Shown here one piece after another: positions 6,803 to 16,582 of a stretch of 37,701 nucleotides of DNA (positions within the stretch are counted from its first letter, which is position 1; every line of letters begins with the position of its first letter). A model generated the notes under the pieces. The model saw only the letters and a program-made list of their open reading frames with translations, did not search any database and had not been told where the DNA came from. This DNA comes from JAAAOH01 sp046540795 (GTDB lineage Bacteria > Spirochaetota > Spirochaetia > DSM-27196 > PWMO01): assembly GCA_046540795.1 (NCBI GenBank), contig JBKHEN010000004.1, positions 1 to 37,701 of the forward strand, in the 5' to 3' direction. Made by a program: the position numbers and the translations under genes.

Positions 6803-7924
6803 TTGAGGACGGTATCGCTGGTCGTTTTGATGACCGTCGGAGCCGTGCTCGTCACCTCATGTGGGGCGAGTGAAGGTGATACTTCCCGGGAGAACGGCGC
6901 ATCGTCGGCGACACCCGAAGGAATCGCGGAAGCCGAGCAAGATGAGCAACGGTGGGTCCGGGGTGCCGAAGTAGCATGGACCTCGACCGCGGATCCGATT
7001 CGGACGTCCGGAACCATACGGGGTGCCCGGGAAGCCACGGTTGTGTCGGAGACGCAAGGGGTGATCGAGGAGCTAAGTTTCGAGCTCGGCCAGGAGGTCG
7101 ACAGAGGTGATGTGCTCGTCGCCCTCGATGCGGAGACCGAGCGTCTGCAGATGGAGCAGGCGGAGCGTCGCATGGAAGCAGCGGAGTTGGAGCTTCGGGC
7201 CACGGAGCGCCTGGCCGAGCGGGGAAGCTCCTCGCCGGCGGAGCTCGCACGGGTGCGGGCAAGCACCGCCGGGGCCCGCGCGGAGTACGAACGCGCGCAT
7301 AAGCAGTTTCGGGATCGCCGCATAACGGCTCCCGTTGCCGGCCGCATTGCGGCGAAGAACCGCGCTGTCGGTGTGGGTAACTATCTCTCCCCGAATCTGG
7401 AAATAGGTCGGATCGTCGATCTCGAGACCTTGGAACTGGAGGTGTCGGTGGGTGAGGGGGAAATCACGTACCTCCGGGAAGGAGCTCCGGCTACGGTGCG
7501 GATTCCGTCCTGTCCGGATCTGGAGCCGCAAACGGCCGTAGTTGCCTCCGTTGCCGCCGGAAGCGATCCGGAAACCGGGAGCTTTTCGGTATTGCTGCGG
7601 TGGGACAATGAGTGCGGGGAACGCGTCCGCTCGGGAATGACGGCCACGGCTACTATCGAACCCGCGGAAGCCGAGCGGGTTCTTGTCGTTCCCTCGAGCG
7701 CCGTCGTTGAAGCTTCCGGGGCGAACTACGTTTTCCTCGCGGATGACGGAGTTGCACGGAGGCGGGAAGTCGAAATCGGTCGGCGGCTCGGCAGCGTGAG
7801 CGAGGTCACCGAGGGGCTGTCGGAGTCGGACGTGGTCATTATCACGGCTACGAGCCGTCTGCGAGACGGCGATGCCGTGACGGTGGAGCTCGGCGAAGAG
7901 CAGGAGAGCGAGGAATCCCGATGA
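6803..7924 (+). CDS. RND efflux periplasmic adaptor, lipoprotein (MFP family)
   Basis: This 373-residue membrane-fusion protein links the RND pump to an outer-membrane channel. The N-terminus has a short signal peptide ending in a lipobox-like LVTSC, so it is probably a lipoprotein. It then has a biotinyl-lipoyl half-motif (GVIEELSFELGQEVDRGDVLVALD), an alpha-helical hairpin (residues ~110-160, rich in Glu, Arg and Ala), the second lipoyl half (ITAPVAGRIAAKNRAVGVG), and beta-barrel and membrane-proximal domains. The start is TTG at 6803, decided by AGGAGGG six bases upstream. It overlaps the pump gene by an ATGA junction. Confidence 0.92.
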   Translation: MRTVSLVVLMTVGAVLVTSCGASEGDTSRENGASSATPEGIAEAEQDEQRWVRGAEVAWTSTADPIRTSGTIRGAREATVVSETQGVIEELSFELGQEVDRGDVLVALDAETERLQMEQAERRMEAAELELRATERLAERGSSSPAELARVRASTAGARAEYERAHKQFRDRRITAPVAGRIAAKNRAVGVGNYLSPNLEIGRIVDLETLELEVSVGEGEITYLREGAPATVRIPSCPDLEPQTAVVASVAAGSDPETGSFSVLLRWDNECGERVRSGMTATATIEPAEAERVLVVPSSAVVEASGANYVFLADDGVARRREVEIGRRLGSVSEVTEGLSESDVVIITATSRLRDGDAVTVELGEEQESEESR

Positions 7925-10900
7925 GCCTGGGGCGTCTATCCACGCGGAACCCCGTTCTGGTGAACATCCTTATGGTGGTCGTTCTGGTGCTCGGGGGATT
8001 CAGTGCGTCACAGTTGCCGCAGGAGCAGTTCGCCGAGATACCCTTTTACTTTGTTAATGTCGTTGTGCCGTATCCCGGTGTAGCCGCGGACGACGTAGAG
8101 CGCAGTGTCACGGTAAAGATCGAGAACGAGATGCAGAGCCTCGAGAACCTCGACGCCATCCGCTCGACGACCAGCGACGGAATTGCCACGGTGACCCTCG
8201 AGTTCTCTCAAGGTATCTCCGACCGGGAGTTCGATTCTCTCTACCAGGAGGTGCAGAACCGCTTCGGGAACATCGACCTTCCCGACGGGGTGGGGGACGC
8301 GTCGATCGATGATTTCTCGACAAACGATTTTCTTCCGGTGATCGAGGTTGTTCTCTACGGTGACGAGGAGCTCGATGTGCTGCGTTCCGCGGCCGAGGAC
8401 CTGCGTGATCGCCTCGAGGGCATTCCCGATGTTTCGCGGGTCACCCTGGTCGGCTCTCGCGATCGGGTGGTCATGGTAGAGGCCTCCCCGGAACGTATGG
8501 AGGCGTTGGGCGTCGACATCGATACGGTGGTGAACGCCGTATCTGCTCGGAACGTGAACGTGCCGGCAGGGACCATCACCGACGGCCGGAGGGAGTATCT
8601 CTTGCGGACCGTCGGGGAGGTTGACGATTATCGGCGTCTTGGCGACATAGTGGTACGCCGCAGCGCGGAGGGTGGGCTCCTTCGTCTGGACGACCTTGCC
8701 ACGATTCGCCGGACCTCCGACCCCGAAGGGGTGACCGCTCGATTCAACGGCCGCAGATCGATCAGCCTTCAGGTTGCCAAGGTTCCCGGGGGGGGCTCCA
8801 CCGACATCGTTTCGGAGGTAGAGGAGCGCACGCGGGAGCTAGCCCGCGAACTGCCCGAGGGGCTCAGCGTGGAGTTCTTCAACGACTCCACCGTGCAGAT
8901 CCGTGATAGCCTGAACGTGCTGTTTACCAACGCGGCCCTCGGTCTGGTGCTGGTGGTCGCCTTGCTCCTCGTGTTCATCGGGTTCCGGAACGCCCTCATG
9001 ACCGCCCTCGGCATACCGTTGAGTTTTGCCATAACCTTCGTGGTTCTCGAGCTCACCGGCAATACCCTGAACGGAAACTCGCTCTTCGCTCTGGTGCTCG
9101 TGCTCGGGCTCATCGTCGATCATGCGATCGTCATTGTGGAAAACAGCTTCCGCATTCAACAACAGGGATATAGCAAACGCGAAGCCGCGGTGCGGGGCGT
9201 CGATCAGGTAATCGTCCCCGTGGTGGCGGCCACGGCTACGACGATAGCGGCGTTTTTGCCGTTAACCTTCCTGCCGGGCATTATCGGCAAGTTCCTTTCG
9301 ATCGTCCCGATTACCGTGTCGGTTGCCCTGGTTGCCTCGAATCTTGAAGCCGGGCTCTTTCTCCCTTCTCATTACGCCGACTGGCCGGGCGGTGAGAACC
9401 CCGGTACGGGCGGGCGTGACTGGTTCGCCTCATGGAGAGACACCTTCGGCCGCATTCTACAACCCCTGTATCGTCATCGGCTCATCACTTTCCTGGGCAT
9501 GGTCGCCGTCATGGCGGGGGTGTTCGCCCTCGTTCCCCTTCTTCAGCAGAACCTCTTCGAAGCGGAGGACGCTTCGCTGTTCTACATCGAGGTGGAGATG
9601 CCGCCGGGTACCTCGCTCGAGGGGACCGACGCCTTCGTCGAGCGCTACGAGGAGCGGATCGTGCCGCTGGTCGGTAACGGTGAGATCACGGGGGTGAGCT
9701 CCGCAATAGGGTTCTCCTCCGGGGAGACGGAGAACGTTCGCGAGTCCAACGTAGCGCAAATCACGGTGGATCTTGCTGACCGATCCGCGGGACGCACGCG
9801 CTCGGTGGACAGGATCATGGCGGAGGTGAGGGATACCACCCGGGATATTGCGGGTGCCGAGGACGTGCAGTTCCGCAAACAACAGACCGGACCTCCGACC
9901 GATCCGCCGGTGGTGTTCCGGATCTTCGGGGACGATTACGACAGCCTCGTTGCGGTATCCGATGAAATCAAGGCCGAGATGGCCGAGTATCCGCAGCTCT
10001 TTAACATCACCGACAATCTCGAGGGCGGAAGCCCGGAGCTGCGAGCAGTGCTCGATCCGGAGCCTGCCAGCCGCTACGGCCTGAATCCGCAGGTGCTCGG
10101 AAGCTTCCTGAGAGCCTCCTTCGACGGTATTACGGCGACGACCATCTTCGAGGAGAACCAGGAGACCGATGTCGTTGTACGGAACGGCACCGGAGAGCGG
10201 ACGGCGATCGATGAGATCACGCAGGTGCGCATTCCCATGTCGGACGGCCGGTTCGTGCCGTTCTCTTCGGTGGCCCGGCTCGAGCAGGATCGCGCTTTCG
10301 GAACGATACAACGCCTCGATGGCGAGCGGGAGGTTCAGATCGAATCCGAAGCCTACGGCACGGGTGAGGTGCCGGAGGTGAATGAGGCCGTGGAAGAGCT
10401 GTTTCGCGAAGAGCTTGCCGCCGAGTATCCGGGCGTCCGGTTGGAGGTCGGGGGAGAGTTTGCAGAGTTCCGAAACCTTCTCGTCGATATTCTGCGGGTG
10501 TTCCTGGTGGGGATCTTTCTCATCTACTTGATACTGGCGACGCAGTTCAAGAGCTACACGCAGCCGGTGCTCATCCTGTTCACCGTGCCTTTCGCTTTTG
10601 TAGGGGTGTTTCTCTTTCTGTTGATCTCCGGGACCTCCCTGTCGACGACAGTGATCTATGCCGGCGTGGCGCTGGTGGGTATCGCGGTCAACGACGCCAT
10701 TGTGCTCATCAGTTTCACGAACCGGCTCCGTGCGGAGGGAGTCGAGGTTTCGGCCGCCGTCATGGAGGCGGCAAAAACGCGCCTGCGTCCGATACTCTTG
10801 ACCTCGTTTACCACCATCGCCGGGTTGCTACCCACGGCGATCGGAATCGGTGGGTACTCGGTCGTCTGGGGGCCGATGGCAAGCAGCATAACCTTCGGGC

Positions 10901-11025
10901 TGCTGTTTTCAACACTCGCGACCCTGGTGTTGATACCCTGTATCTACGGGCTGTTCTATGACCGGGGCGGACGCAGGATCAAGCGCTCCCGGGACGATCG
11001 TTCCGCCTCTTCCCGGGAGAAATGA
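7921..11025 (+). CDS. RND efflux transporter permease (AcrB/HAE1-like)
   Basis: A 1034-residue inner-membrane proton-driven pump with the usual twelve-helix plan. TM1 is at the N-terminus (PVLVNILMVVVLVLGGF), followed by a large periplasmic domain, TM2-6 (~335-480), TM7 about 525, a second periplasmic domain and TM8-12 (~855-1015). The first periplasmic loop VVVPYPGVAADDVE is typical. In TM4 the proton-relay pair usually seen as Asp-Asp is Asp400-His401 (GLIVDHAIV), and in TM10 the position of the AcrB lysine is Asn924 followed by Asp925 (GIAVNDAIV). No outer-membrane channel gene is adjacent. The 3' end overlaps the convergent hydrolase gene by 70 bp. Confidence 0.93.
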   Translation: MSLGRLSTRNPVLVNILMVVVLVLGGFSASQLPQEQFAEIPFYFVNVVVPYPGVAADDVERSVTVKIENEMQSLENLDAIRSTTSDGIATVTLEFSQGISDREFDSLYQEVQNRFGNIDLPDGVGDASIDDFSTNDFLPVIEVVLYGDEELDVLRSAAEDLRDRLEGIPDVSRVTLVGSRDRVVMVEASPERMEALGVDIDTVVNAVSARNVNVPAGTITDGRREYLLRTVGEVDDYRRLGDIVVRRSAEGGLLRLDDLATIRRTSDPEGVTARFNGRRSISLQVAKVPGGGSTDIVSEVEERTRELARELPEGLSVEFFNDSTVQIRDSLNVLFTNAALGLVLVVALLLVFIGFRNALMTALGIPLSFAITFVVLELTGNTLNGNSLFALVLVLGLIVDHAIVIVENSFRIQQQGYSKREAAVRGVDQVIVPVVAATATTIAAFLPLTFLPGIIGKFLSIVPITVSVALVASNLEAGLFLPSHYADWPGGENPGTGGRDWFASWRDTFGRILQPLYRHRLITFLGMVAVMAGVFALVPLLQQNLFEAEDASLFYIEVEMPPGTSLEGTDAFVERYEERIVPLVGNGEITGVSSAIGFSSGETENVRESNVAQITVDLADRSAGRTRSVDRIMAEVRDTTRDIAGAEDVQFRKQQTGPPTDPPVVFRIFGDDYDSLVAVSDEIKAEMAEYPQLFNITDNLEGGSPELRAVLDPEPASRYGLNPQVLGSFLRASFDGITATTIFEENQETDVVVRNGTGERTAIDEITQVRIPMSDGRFVPFSSVARLEQDRAFGTIQRLDGEREVQIESEAYGTGEVPEVNEAVEELFREELAAEYPGVRLEVGGEFAEFRNLLVDILRVFLVGIFLIYLILATQFKSYTQPVLILFTVPFAFVGVFLFLLISGTSLSTTVIYAGVALVGIAVNDAIVLISFTNRLRAEGVEVSAAVMEAAKTRLRPILLTSFTTIAGLLPTAIGIGGYSVVWGPMASSITFGLLFSTLATLVLIPCIYGLFYDRGGRRIKRSRDDRSASSREK

Positions 11026-13586
11026 TGCTCGTGAAAGCGGAGGTTGAGCCAGGCGTCGATCATGTTGTCGTAGTGCGTGTGAAAGGGGTGGCCGCTCTGG
11101 CCGGTAGTATGCATCATACGTGAGGCATCGAGGTCGCTCAAGTCGATGATCTGACGCATGGACGTGATCCAGTTTACCTCGTAGGGATCGGTGAGATCCC
11201 AATCGGCCGCGAGTACCTGCTCGGTGCCGCCGTCTACCGCATGCGGCCCGCGGTTGAACATGTCCTCGATGAGACCGATGCCGGAGTCCCCGAGAGTCTG
11301 GTGCCGGAACTCCACGGTGTGCAGCTCGCCCCACCGCCACTCCGGAAGCGGCGCCTCAAAAAGACGCGCTCCCTGTTCGAGGGCCCTTATAAGGGCGCGC
11401 CTTAGAATATCGTCGCGCTCTTCCCGTGTCTCCGGTGTACGGACATCGTCCCACCAGACATTGTCCGGATTCTCGAGAAGCCCCGCCAACGCGCTCTGAA
11501 GGCGGGACCCTTCGGTGAGGGCGGGGGAGTCTTCCCAGAGCCCTTCGGGTATCTGATCGGTGAAGGTCTCACGGACGAGATTCTGGAAGAACAGGGCAAA
11601 CAGGGCCGCACCGGGACTTTCCCTGTCCATATCTCCGTCCCACGTCGAGAGCATCCGCTGTGCCGCCGACACGACCCGTCCCAACGCTTCCGGCGAGGTC
11701 TCGGGTGTCCGACCGGGCGAGCTGTCCGGTAAGCCCTCGGGCTCGAGATCGAGCACGTGGGGCAGGATCTCCGCAGCGGAAATGCTATATGTGTCCCCCT
11801 GCATAGCCGCGACGTAGTCCGCGTCGATCTCTCCAGGTGCTTGCTCTATCAGGTCCACGATGCGACGGGCCCGATAGCCGTGGTTGAACTCCTCGGCAAT
11901 GAAATGGGGGTATGCATCCGGAGGAACCACCGGATTGTTTGCGGTAGCGATGTAGTCCTTCTCCGGATTCAGCACGTAGGGCAGTTCCTCGAAGGGAATG
12001 TAGCCCTCCCACCGATACTCGTCGGTCCATCCCGGTGCGGGAAGCCGTCCCGAGCCCTTACGTCTGATCGGAATGCGCCCCGGGGCTTGGTATCCGATGT
12101 TACCGTCGACGTCGGCGTAGAGAAAGTTTTGCGCCGGGACGTCGAACCGGGACACCGCCTCGCGGAACTCCTCGAAGTCCGAGGCCCGATTGAGGCGATG
12201 CACCGACTCCATCGTCCTGTTCGGCTCGAGCGCCGTCCACTGAAGGCTGAGCTCGGTGGGCGCGAGCGCCTCGGCGGAAAAGCGAGGAGGGCCAACGTTA
12301 AATTCTCGAAACTGCGCGTTCGATTCCAGGTCCGTTATCAACGGACCGTGCCGGGTTTCCCGCACGCGGATGACGTGAGGCTCCCGCTTTCCGCTGACCT
12401 CGATCTCTTCGGTTCGCACCTTCATGTCGCGCCACTCGCCGTTTACCTCGTACTGAAGGGGATCCGCGGGGTTGATGCGCTCGATGAATAGGTCCTGCAC
12501 GTCCGGTGATAGGTTCGTTACTCCCCACGCGATGCGATCGTTGTGACCTACCACGACTCCGGGTACACCGGCGAAAGAGTATCCTGCCACGTCGAGCTCT
12601 TCCTGTCCGTTATGCAGGGAGACTTCGTACCAGATCGAGGGCATGTCTACCCCGAGATGCGGATCGTTTGCCAGAAGCGGCTGTCCGCTTTCCGTGCGCG
12701 ATCCGCCGAGGACCCAACTGTTGGACCCGAGCCCCCCGCCTTCGCCGAACCCGAGGTCCGCCGGGATCCCGGAAAGCCGCTTTGGAATGATATCGGACGA
12801 CACCCCGGCCGCCACGGCGCCCCGGTCGTCGCTTGACTGTGCCTCATCCGTTGCCGCTACCGGTACGGGAGAATCCGCGGCGGTTTGCCGCAGCTCCGAC
12901 TCGCTCATGGTGTAGGGCATCTTGTCCCGGTACGCAGGGAACAAATCCGCCGCGGCCTCCGTTCCTACGGCACGCACCAGGCGGAGCGTATCGAGCTCGG
13001 TCTGGAGGTTTTCTCCGAGGTCATAGGACATGATCTTGAGCCACGTCAGGGTGTGGGCGGGTTCCCAGGGTTCTATGCGAACCCGGGTTCCCCTGAGGGA
13101 GAGAAGGGCGTGCTCCAAGGACAGGCGGCCCGCCGAGCGCTCGGCGATGTACGCGTTCACGCCCTCGGCGTAGGCATCCAGCGCGCTTCGCACCTCTTTC
13201 GGGGCCCGGCGGTATTCCTCTCGGGCCAAGTCCGCAAACCCCATGGTGCGGATGAACACGTCGGTGGAGAGAGCGGTCTCGCCGAAAAGCTCCGAGAGCC
13301 GGCCCTCGCCGAGGCGACGCCGGAAATCCATCTGCCAGAACCGGTCCTGCGCGTGGACGTAGCCCTGCGCACGGTACATGTCCTCAGGCGACTCCGCATA
13401 AATGTGGGGGACGCCGTTTTCGTCCCGCAAAACCTCGACCGGGGTTTCGACATCCGGTACCTCGACGCTCCCGCTCGTCTTCGGGTGCGGTCGGCGCGTC
13501 ACAACGAGCAAGGCAACGAGCGTCGCCACCACGACGAGCGCCACCGGCACGAGAATTGCCGTGAGGATCCGGCTTCTCTTGGTCAT
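10956..13586 (-). CDS. Penicillin acylase family protein (Ntn-hydrolase)
   Basis: An 876-residue amidase of the penicillin G acylase / acyl-homoserine-lactone acylase group, made as a precursor that cleaves itself. Residues ~7-30 form a hydrophobic signal or anchor. The alpha part shows VLRDENGVPHIYA and QGYVHAQDRFWQMDFRRR. The predicted catalytic Ser288 starts the beta chain in GLGSNSWVLGG, followed by ANDPHL; further conserved parts are PAQNFLYADVDGNIGY and the closing TGQSGHPFHTHY. Start ATG 13586 follows GGGGGAG by four bases and lies 16 bp after the M16 protease stop; a start at 13625 would overlap that gene. Substrate (beta-lactam, acyl-homoserine lactone or peptide amide) is unknown. 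Confidence 0.92.
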   Translation of the reverse strand: MTKRSRILTAILVPVALVVVATLVALLVVTRRPHPKTSGSVEVPDVETPVEVLRDENGVPHIYAESPEDMYRAQGYVHAQDRFWQMDFRRRLGEGRLSELFGETALSTDVFIRTMGFADLAREEYRRAPKEVRSALDAYAEGVNAYIAERSAGRLSLEHALLSLRGTRVRIEPWEPAHTLTWLKIMSYDLGENLQTELDTLRLVRAVGTEAAADLFPAYRDKMPYTMSESELRQTAADSPVPVAATDEAQSSDDRGAVAAGVSSDIIPKRLSGIPADLGFGEGGGLGSNSWVLGGSRTESGQPLLANDPHLGVDMPSIWYEVSLHNGQEELDVAGYSFAGVPGVVVGHNDRIAWGVTNLSPDVQDLFIERINPADPLQYEVNGEWRDMKVRTEEIEVSGKREPHVIRVRETRHGPLITDLESNAQFREFNVGPPRFSAEALAPTELSLQWTALEPNRTMESVHRLNRASDFEEFREAVSRFDVPAQNFLYADVDGNIGYQAPGRIPIRRKGSGRLPAPGWTDEYRWEGYIPFEELPYVLNPEKDYIATANNPVVPPDAYPHFIAEEFNHGYRARRIVDLIEQAPGEIDADYVAAMQGDTYSISAAEILPHVLDLEPEGLPDSSPGRTPETSPEALGRVVSAAQRMLSTWDGDMDRESPGAALFALFFQNLVRETFTDQIPEGLWEDSPALTEGSRLQSALAGLLENPDNVWWDDVRTPETREERDDILRRALIRALEQGARLFEAPLPEWRWGELHTVEFRHQTLGDSGIGLIEDMFNRGPHAVDGGTEQVLAADWDLTDPYEVNWITSMRQIIDLSDLDASRMMHTTGQSGHPFHTHYDNMIDAWLNLRFHEHHFSREEAERSSRERLILRPPRS

Positions 13587-13602
13587 GAGTCTCCCCCGGT
13601 GC

Positions 13603-16458
13603 TCAGTCGGACTCCTCCTGCTCATTCTCTTCGGGGAGCAGGATCAACTCTACGTACTGCTCGGTGTCGAGATAGCGACGAACGGCGTCGGTCAGTGCCT
13701 CGGCGGTAAGCTCGTCGACGAGCTCGGGATACTCCAGGATCCGTGCCGGCTCGAGCTCGTGGAAATAGAGCCCCTCGAGCATATCACGCCAGTACGTGTT
13801 GGTGCGGATATCCTCTTTGAAATCCTCACGCAGCGTACTCCGGACCCGTTCAGCGTAGGACTCATCGAGCCCCTCCTTAGTGATCCGTTCGATCACCTCA
13901 TAGACCCGGTCCGTGAGCTCCCTGGCCCGCACGGGATCGGTGGAGAACTGGATATCCACGAGGTACTCCTCATCGGGATATCGCCGGGGAGTCGCAGACA
14001 CCCGTATGCCGTAGGTTCCTCCCTCCTCTTCGCGAATGATCTCGCGAAGCCGCCGCTCGAGCGCCTCCGCCGTCCCGCGCAGCACGTGGTTCTCCTCTCG
14101 GGACCATTCATAGTCGCCGTGGAACACTAAGGCGATGCGGCTCTGGGGCTCGATGCCCTTGCGAACGACATCCTCCACGACTCCGTCCGGCCGTTCGATC
14201 TCCGGGTCCCCGATACCTTCGGCCTCTCCGTCTCCCGGGAGGCCGGCGAGGTAACGCTCCACCAGAGGTCGCAGGACCGAGGGCTCGGTGCTGCCGACGA
14301 CGAAAAAGGTGAAATCACCGGCATCGGCAAAGCGTTCCCGGTAGAACCGATACGCTTCCTCGAGCTCGATCTCCTCGAGTCGTTCGAGGGTGAGGGGACG
14401 CCGCCGCTCGGCATCGCCTGAGAGAATCGCCCGGAGGCGGTCGGAGAAGACGGTCTGCGGATCCGCTCGGCGGTTTTCGACGCGGGAACGGAGCCGCCGC
14501 ATGTAGGTTTCGAAGGCCTCCTCGTCTTCGCGGGGCGAGGTGAAATAGAGATGGGCAAGCTGGAACATGAGCTCCACGTCCTCCCGGGACGCTGAGCCTT
14601 CGAGGCCCTCGGTGAGCTCGTTGATGTACGGTGACATCCGGACCCGCCGGCCCGCAAGAACCTGCTCGAGCTCGGTGGCGGAGAGCTCGCCGAGCCCGGA
14701 GTCCGACACGATCTGCGCAGCCTGTGATGCGGAGCGGTAGATCTCATCCGAGGCCCTCGACGTGCCGCCGGGACTGAACGCAGCGAAGAGGATCTCGTCG
14801 TTTCGGAAGTCAGTCGGTTTGACCACCACCCGAGCACCGTTGGAAAGCTCCCACTCCACCGCGTCGATCTCCTCGAGCTCCGTCTCGGATACGACCTCCC
14901 CGGGCTCCGGCGGCTCCTCGATGAGCCGGCGGTCGCTCATTGCCGTCTCGTATGGCTCGAGCTCCGCGCGGCGCACCCCCGAGAGCACGGTGTGTAACTC
15001 CTCTTCGCTCGGAACGGCCGACTTCTCATCCTCCGGCGCGCTGACCGTTACGACCCGGTTGCTCTCTCCGGTGAAGTCGCCGGCCACTGCCGATACGTCC
15101 TCCAGCGTGATCTCCGGAAGCAGCGCCGTGACGAGCTCATACTCGAACTCTATTCCCGGCGCTGCCTCCCCGGTGAGGAAATGGCGGGTGTACTCCTCCG
15201 CCAGGTTGGGCGAACGCGTCTTGGAGCGCTCCTCGTAGGCCTGGCGGTAGGAACTCTCGAGTTCACGCTTGGCCCGTTCGAGCTCCGAATCGGCAAAACC
15301 GTGTTCCTCCGTGCGGCGGGCTTCTCGCGCCACCGCTTCGAGCCCGCGAGCGGCGTCGTTACTCTCGGTGAGCGCGGTAAGGACGCTTACCTCGGCGCCG
15401 CGTACTAACCGGACGCTTCCGGCGCCCGCCTGCAGAAACGGCGCATCGGGTTCCCGGGAGATCTCGTCGAGGCGATTGTTGAGCATGATGCTGTAAAGGT
15501 TCTCGATGGTGCTTTGCCGGTAGTCGGAGACGGTTTCAAGCGGTTTCGGATCGTGCTTGCGGTAGATGTTGACCTGTGTCGAAGAAGCCTCCGGGTCGGT
15601 GGCAACGGAGATCCGGGTATCGCTATGTCCCGGAATAGAGAACGTCGGACGTTCCGGCGCGTCTTCCGGTCGTCGCAGCGGCGCGAAACGGCGGTGAATG
15701 AGTCGGCGGACCTCCTCCACGTCGAAGTCGCCCACGGCAACGACGCTCATCAGGTCCGGGCGATACCAGTCGCGGTAGTATTCCAGGAGAAGCTCGCGCT
15801 CGAAGGATCGAATCACGTCCATGTCGCCGATGGGCAGCCGTTCCGCGTACCGGGAATCCTCGAAAATGACGGGGAAGTGCTCATCCCTCAGTCGCGCGGC
15901 GGCTCCCCGACCGCTTCGCCACTCTTCGGTGATGACGCCCCGCTCGGAATCGATCTCCTCCGGGTCGAAGGTAATGGCCCGGGCCCATTGCTCGAGCACG
16001 TGAAAGCCGGAGCGCAGCTTCTCGCGGTCGTCCGTGGGGACCTCGAGCATGTAGACCGTCTCGTCGAAGGAGGTGTAGGCGTTCAAGTCCGGACCGAAAC
16101 GCATCCCGAGGGACTCGAGAAACGAGATGAGCTCATTGCCGGCGTAGTCCTCGGTCCCGTTGAACGCCATATGCTCCACGAAGTGCGCGAGCCCTCGTTG
16201 TTCCGCGCGTTCGAGCACCGATCCGGCATCGACCACGAGCCTGAGGGAAGCCCTGTCCTGCGGTTCTTCGTTTTGCCGAATGTAGTAGGTAAGGCCGTTG
16301 GGAAGTCTCCCGTAGGTTATGTCCTCGTCTAAGGGTAAGAGCGTCTGCGGCGCCTGCAGGGTTTCGGCGGGTTCCTGCACCCCGGCGCCGAACAGTGCCG
16401 TGGGGGCCATCAGGATTCCTGCGATCAGGGGCAGTGCCCGAGTTATACCGGTGTTCAT
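13603..16458 (-). CDS. M16 family zinc metalloprotease (PqqL-like)
   Basis: A 951-residue exported pitrilysin-type peptidase. Residues 1-26 look like a signal peptide (RALPLIAGILMAPTALFGAG). The inverted zinc motif is His92-Phe-Val-Glu95-His96 in GLAHFVEHMAFNGTEDY, with downstream acidic residues in the ERGVITEEWRSGRG segment. Two tandem M16 units follow; the second, starting about residue 480, lacks the HxxEH motif, as is usual. ATG 16458 is preferred over an upstream start because TATGAT ends ten bases before it. It precedes the acylase-like gene in the same operon, so the two secreted hydrolases are probably co-expressed. Confidence 0.92.
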   Translation of the reverse strand: MNTGITRALPLIAGILMAPTALFGAGVQEPAETLQAPQTLLPLDEDITYGRLPNGLTYYIRQNEEPQDRASLRLVVDAGSVLERAEQRGLAHFVEHMAFNGTEDYAGNELISFLESLGMRFGPDLNAYTSFDETVYMLEVPTDDREKLRSGFHVLEQWARAITFDPEEIDSERGVITEEWRSGRGAAARLRDEHFPVIFEDSRYAERLPIGDMDVIRSFERELLLEYYRDWYRPDLMSVVAVGDFDVEEVRRLIHRRFAPLRRPEDAPERPTFSIPGHSDTRISVATDPEASSTQVNIYRKHDPKPLETVSDYRQSTIENLYSIMLNNRLDEISREPDAPFLQAGAGSVRLVRGAEVSVLTALTESNDAARGLEAVAREARRTEEHGFADSELERAKRELESSYRQAYEERSKTRSPNLAEEYTRHFLTGEAAPGIEFEYELVTALLPEITLEDVSAVAGDFTGESNRVVTVSAPEDEKSAVPSEEELHTVLSGVRRAELEPYETAMSDRRLIEEPPEPGEVVSETELEEIDAVEWELSNGARVVVKPTDFRNDEILFAAFSPGGTSRASDEIYRSASQAAQIVSDSGLGELSATELEQVLAGRRVRMSPYINELTEGLEGSASREDVELMFQLAHLYFTSPREDEEAFETYMRRLRSRVENRRADPQTVFSDRLRAILSGDAERRRPLTLERLEEIELEEAYRFYRERFADAGDFTFFVVGSTEPSVLRPLVERYLAGLPGDGEAEGIGDPEIERPDGVVEDVVRKGIEPQSRIALVFHGDYEWSREENHVLRGTAEALERRLREIIREEEGGTYGIRVSATPRRYPDEEYLVDIQFSTDPVRARELTDRVYEVIERITKEGLDESYAERVRSTLREDFKEDIRTNTYWRDMLEGLYFHELEPARILEYPELVDELTAEALTDAVRRYLDTEQYVELILLPEENEQEESD

Positions 16459-16467
16459 AGTCCACCA

Positions 16468-16497
16468 ATCATACGTGTTTTGCACGGCCCGCAGCAA
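16468..16497 (-). promoter_or_regulatory. Promoter of the M16/acylase operon
   Basis: TTGCTG (16497-16492), an 18-bp spacer and TATGAT (16473-16468). The predicted start of transcription is about 16461, leaving only about 3 nt of leader before ATG 16458. Confidence 0.55.
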
Positions 16498-16540
16498 CCG
16501 CCCGGCGCCTGGCGGGTCCACACGCAGGCGTGAGGTCGTG

Positions 16541-16582
16541 TCGGCGGCCGGTACGGTTCGGCGGCCGGTACGGTTCGGCGGC
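16541..16582. repeat. 17-bp tandem repeat, 2.5 units
   Basis: TCGGCGGCCGGTACGGT occurs at 16541-16557 and 16558-16574, with a partial third copy running to the last base of the arginyltransferase gene at 16582. Confidence 0.85.

Noticed and set aside
9457..10311. Minus-strand frame of 284 codons
   Set aside because: Antisense to the RND pump, whose protein is conserved across the whole interval; typical shadow frame of GC-rich DNA.
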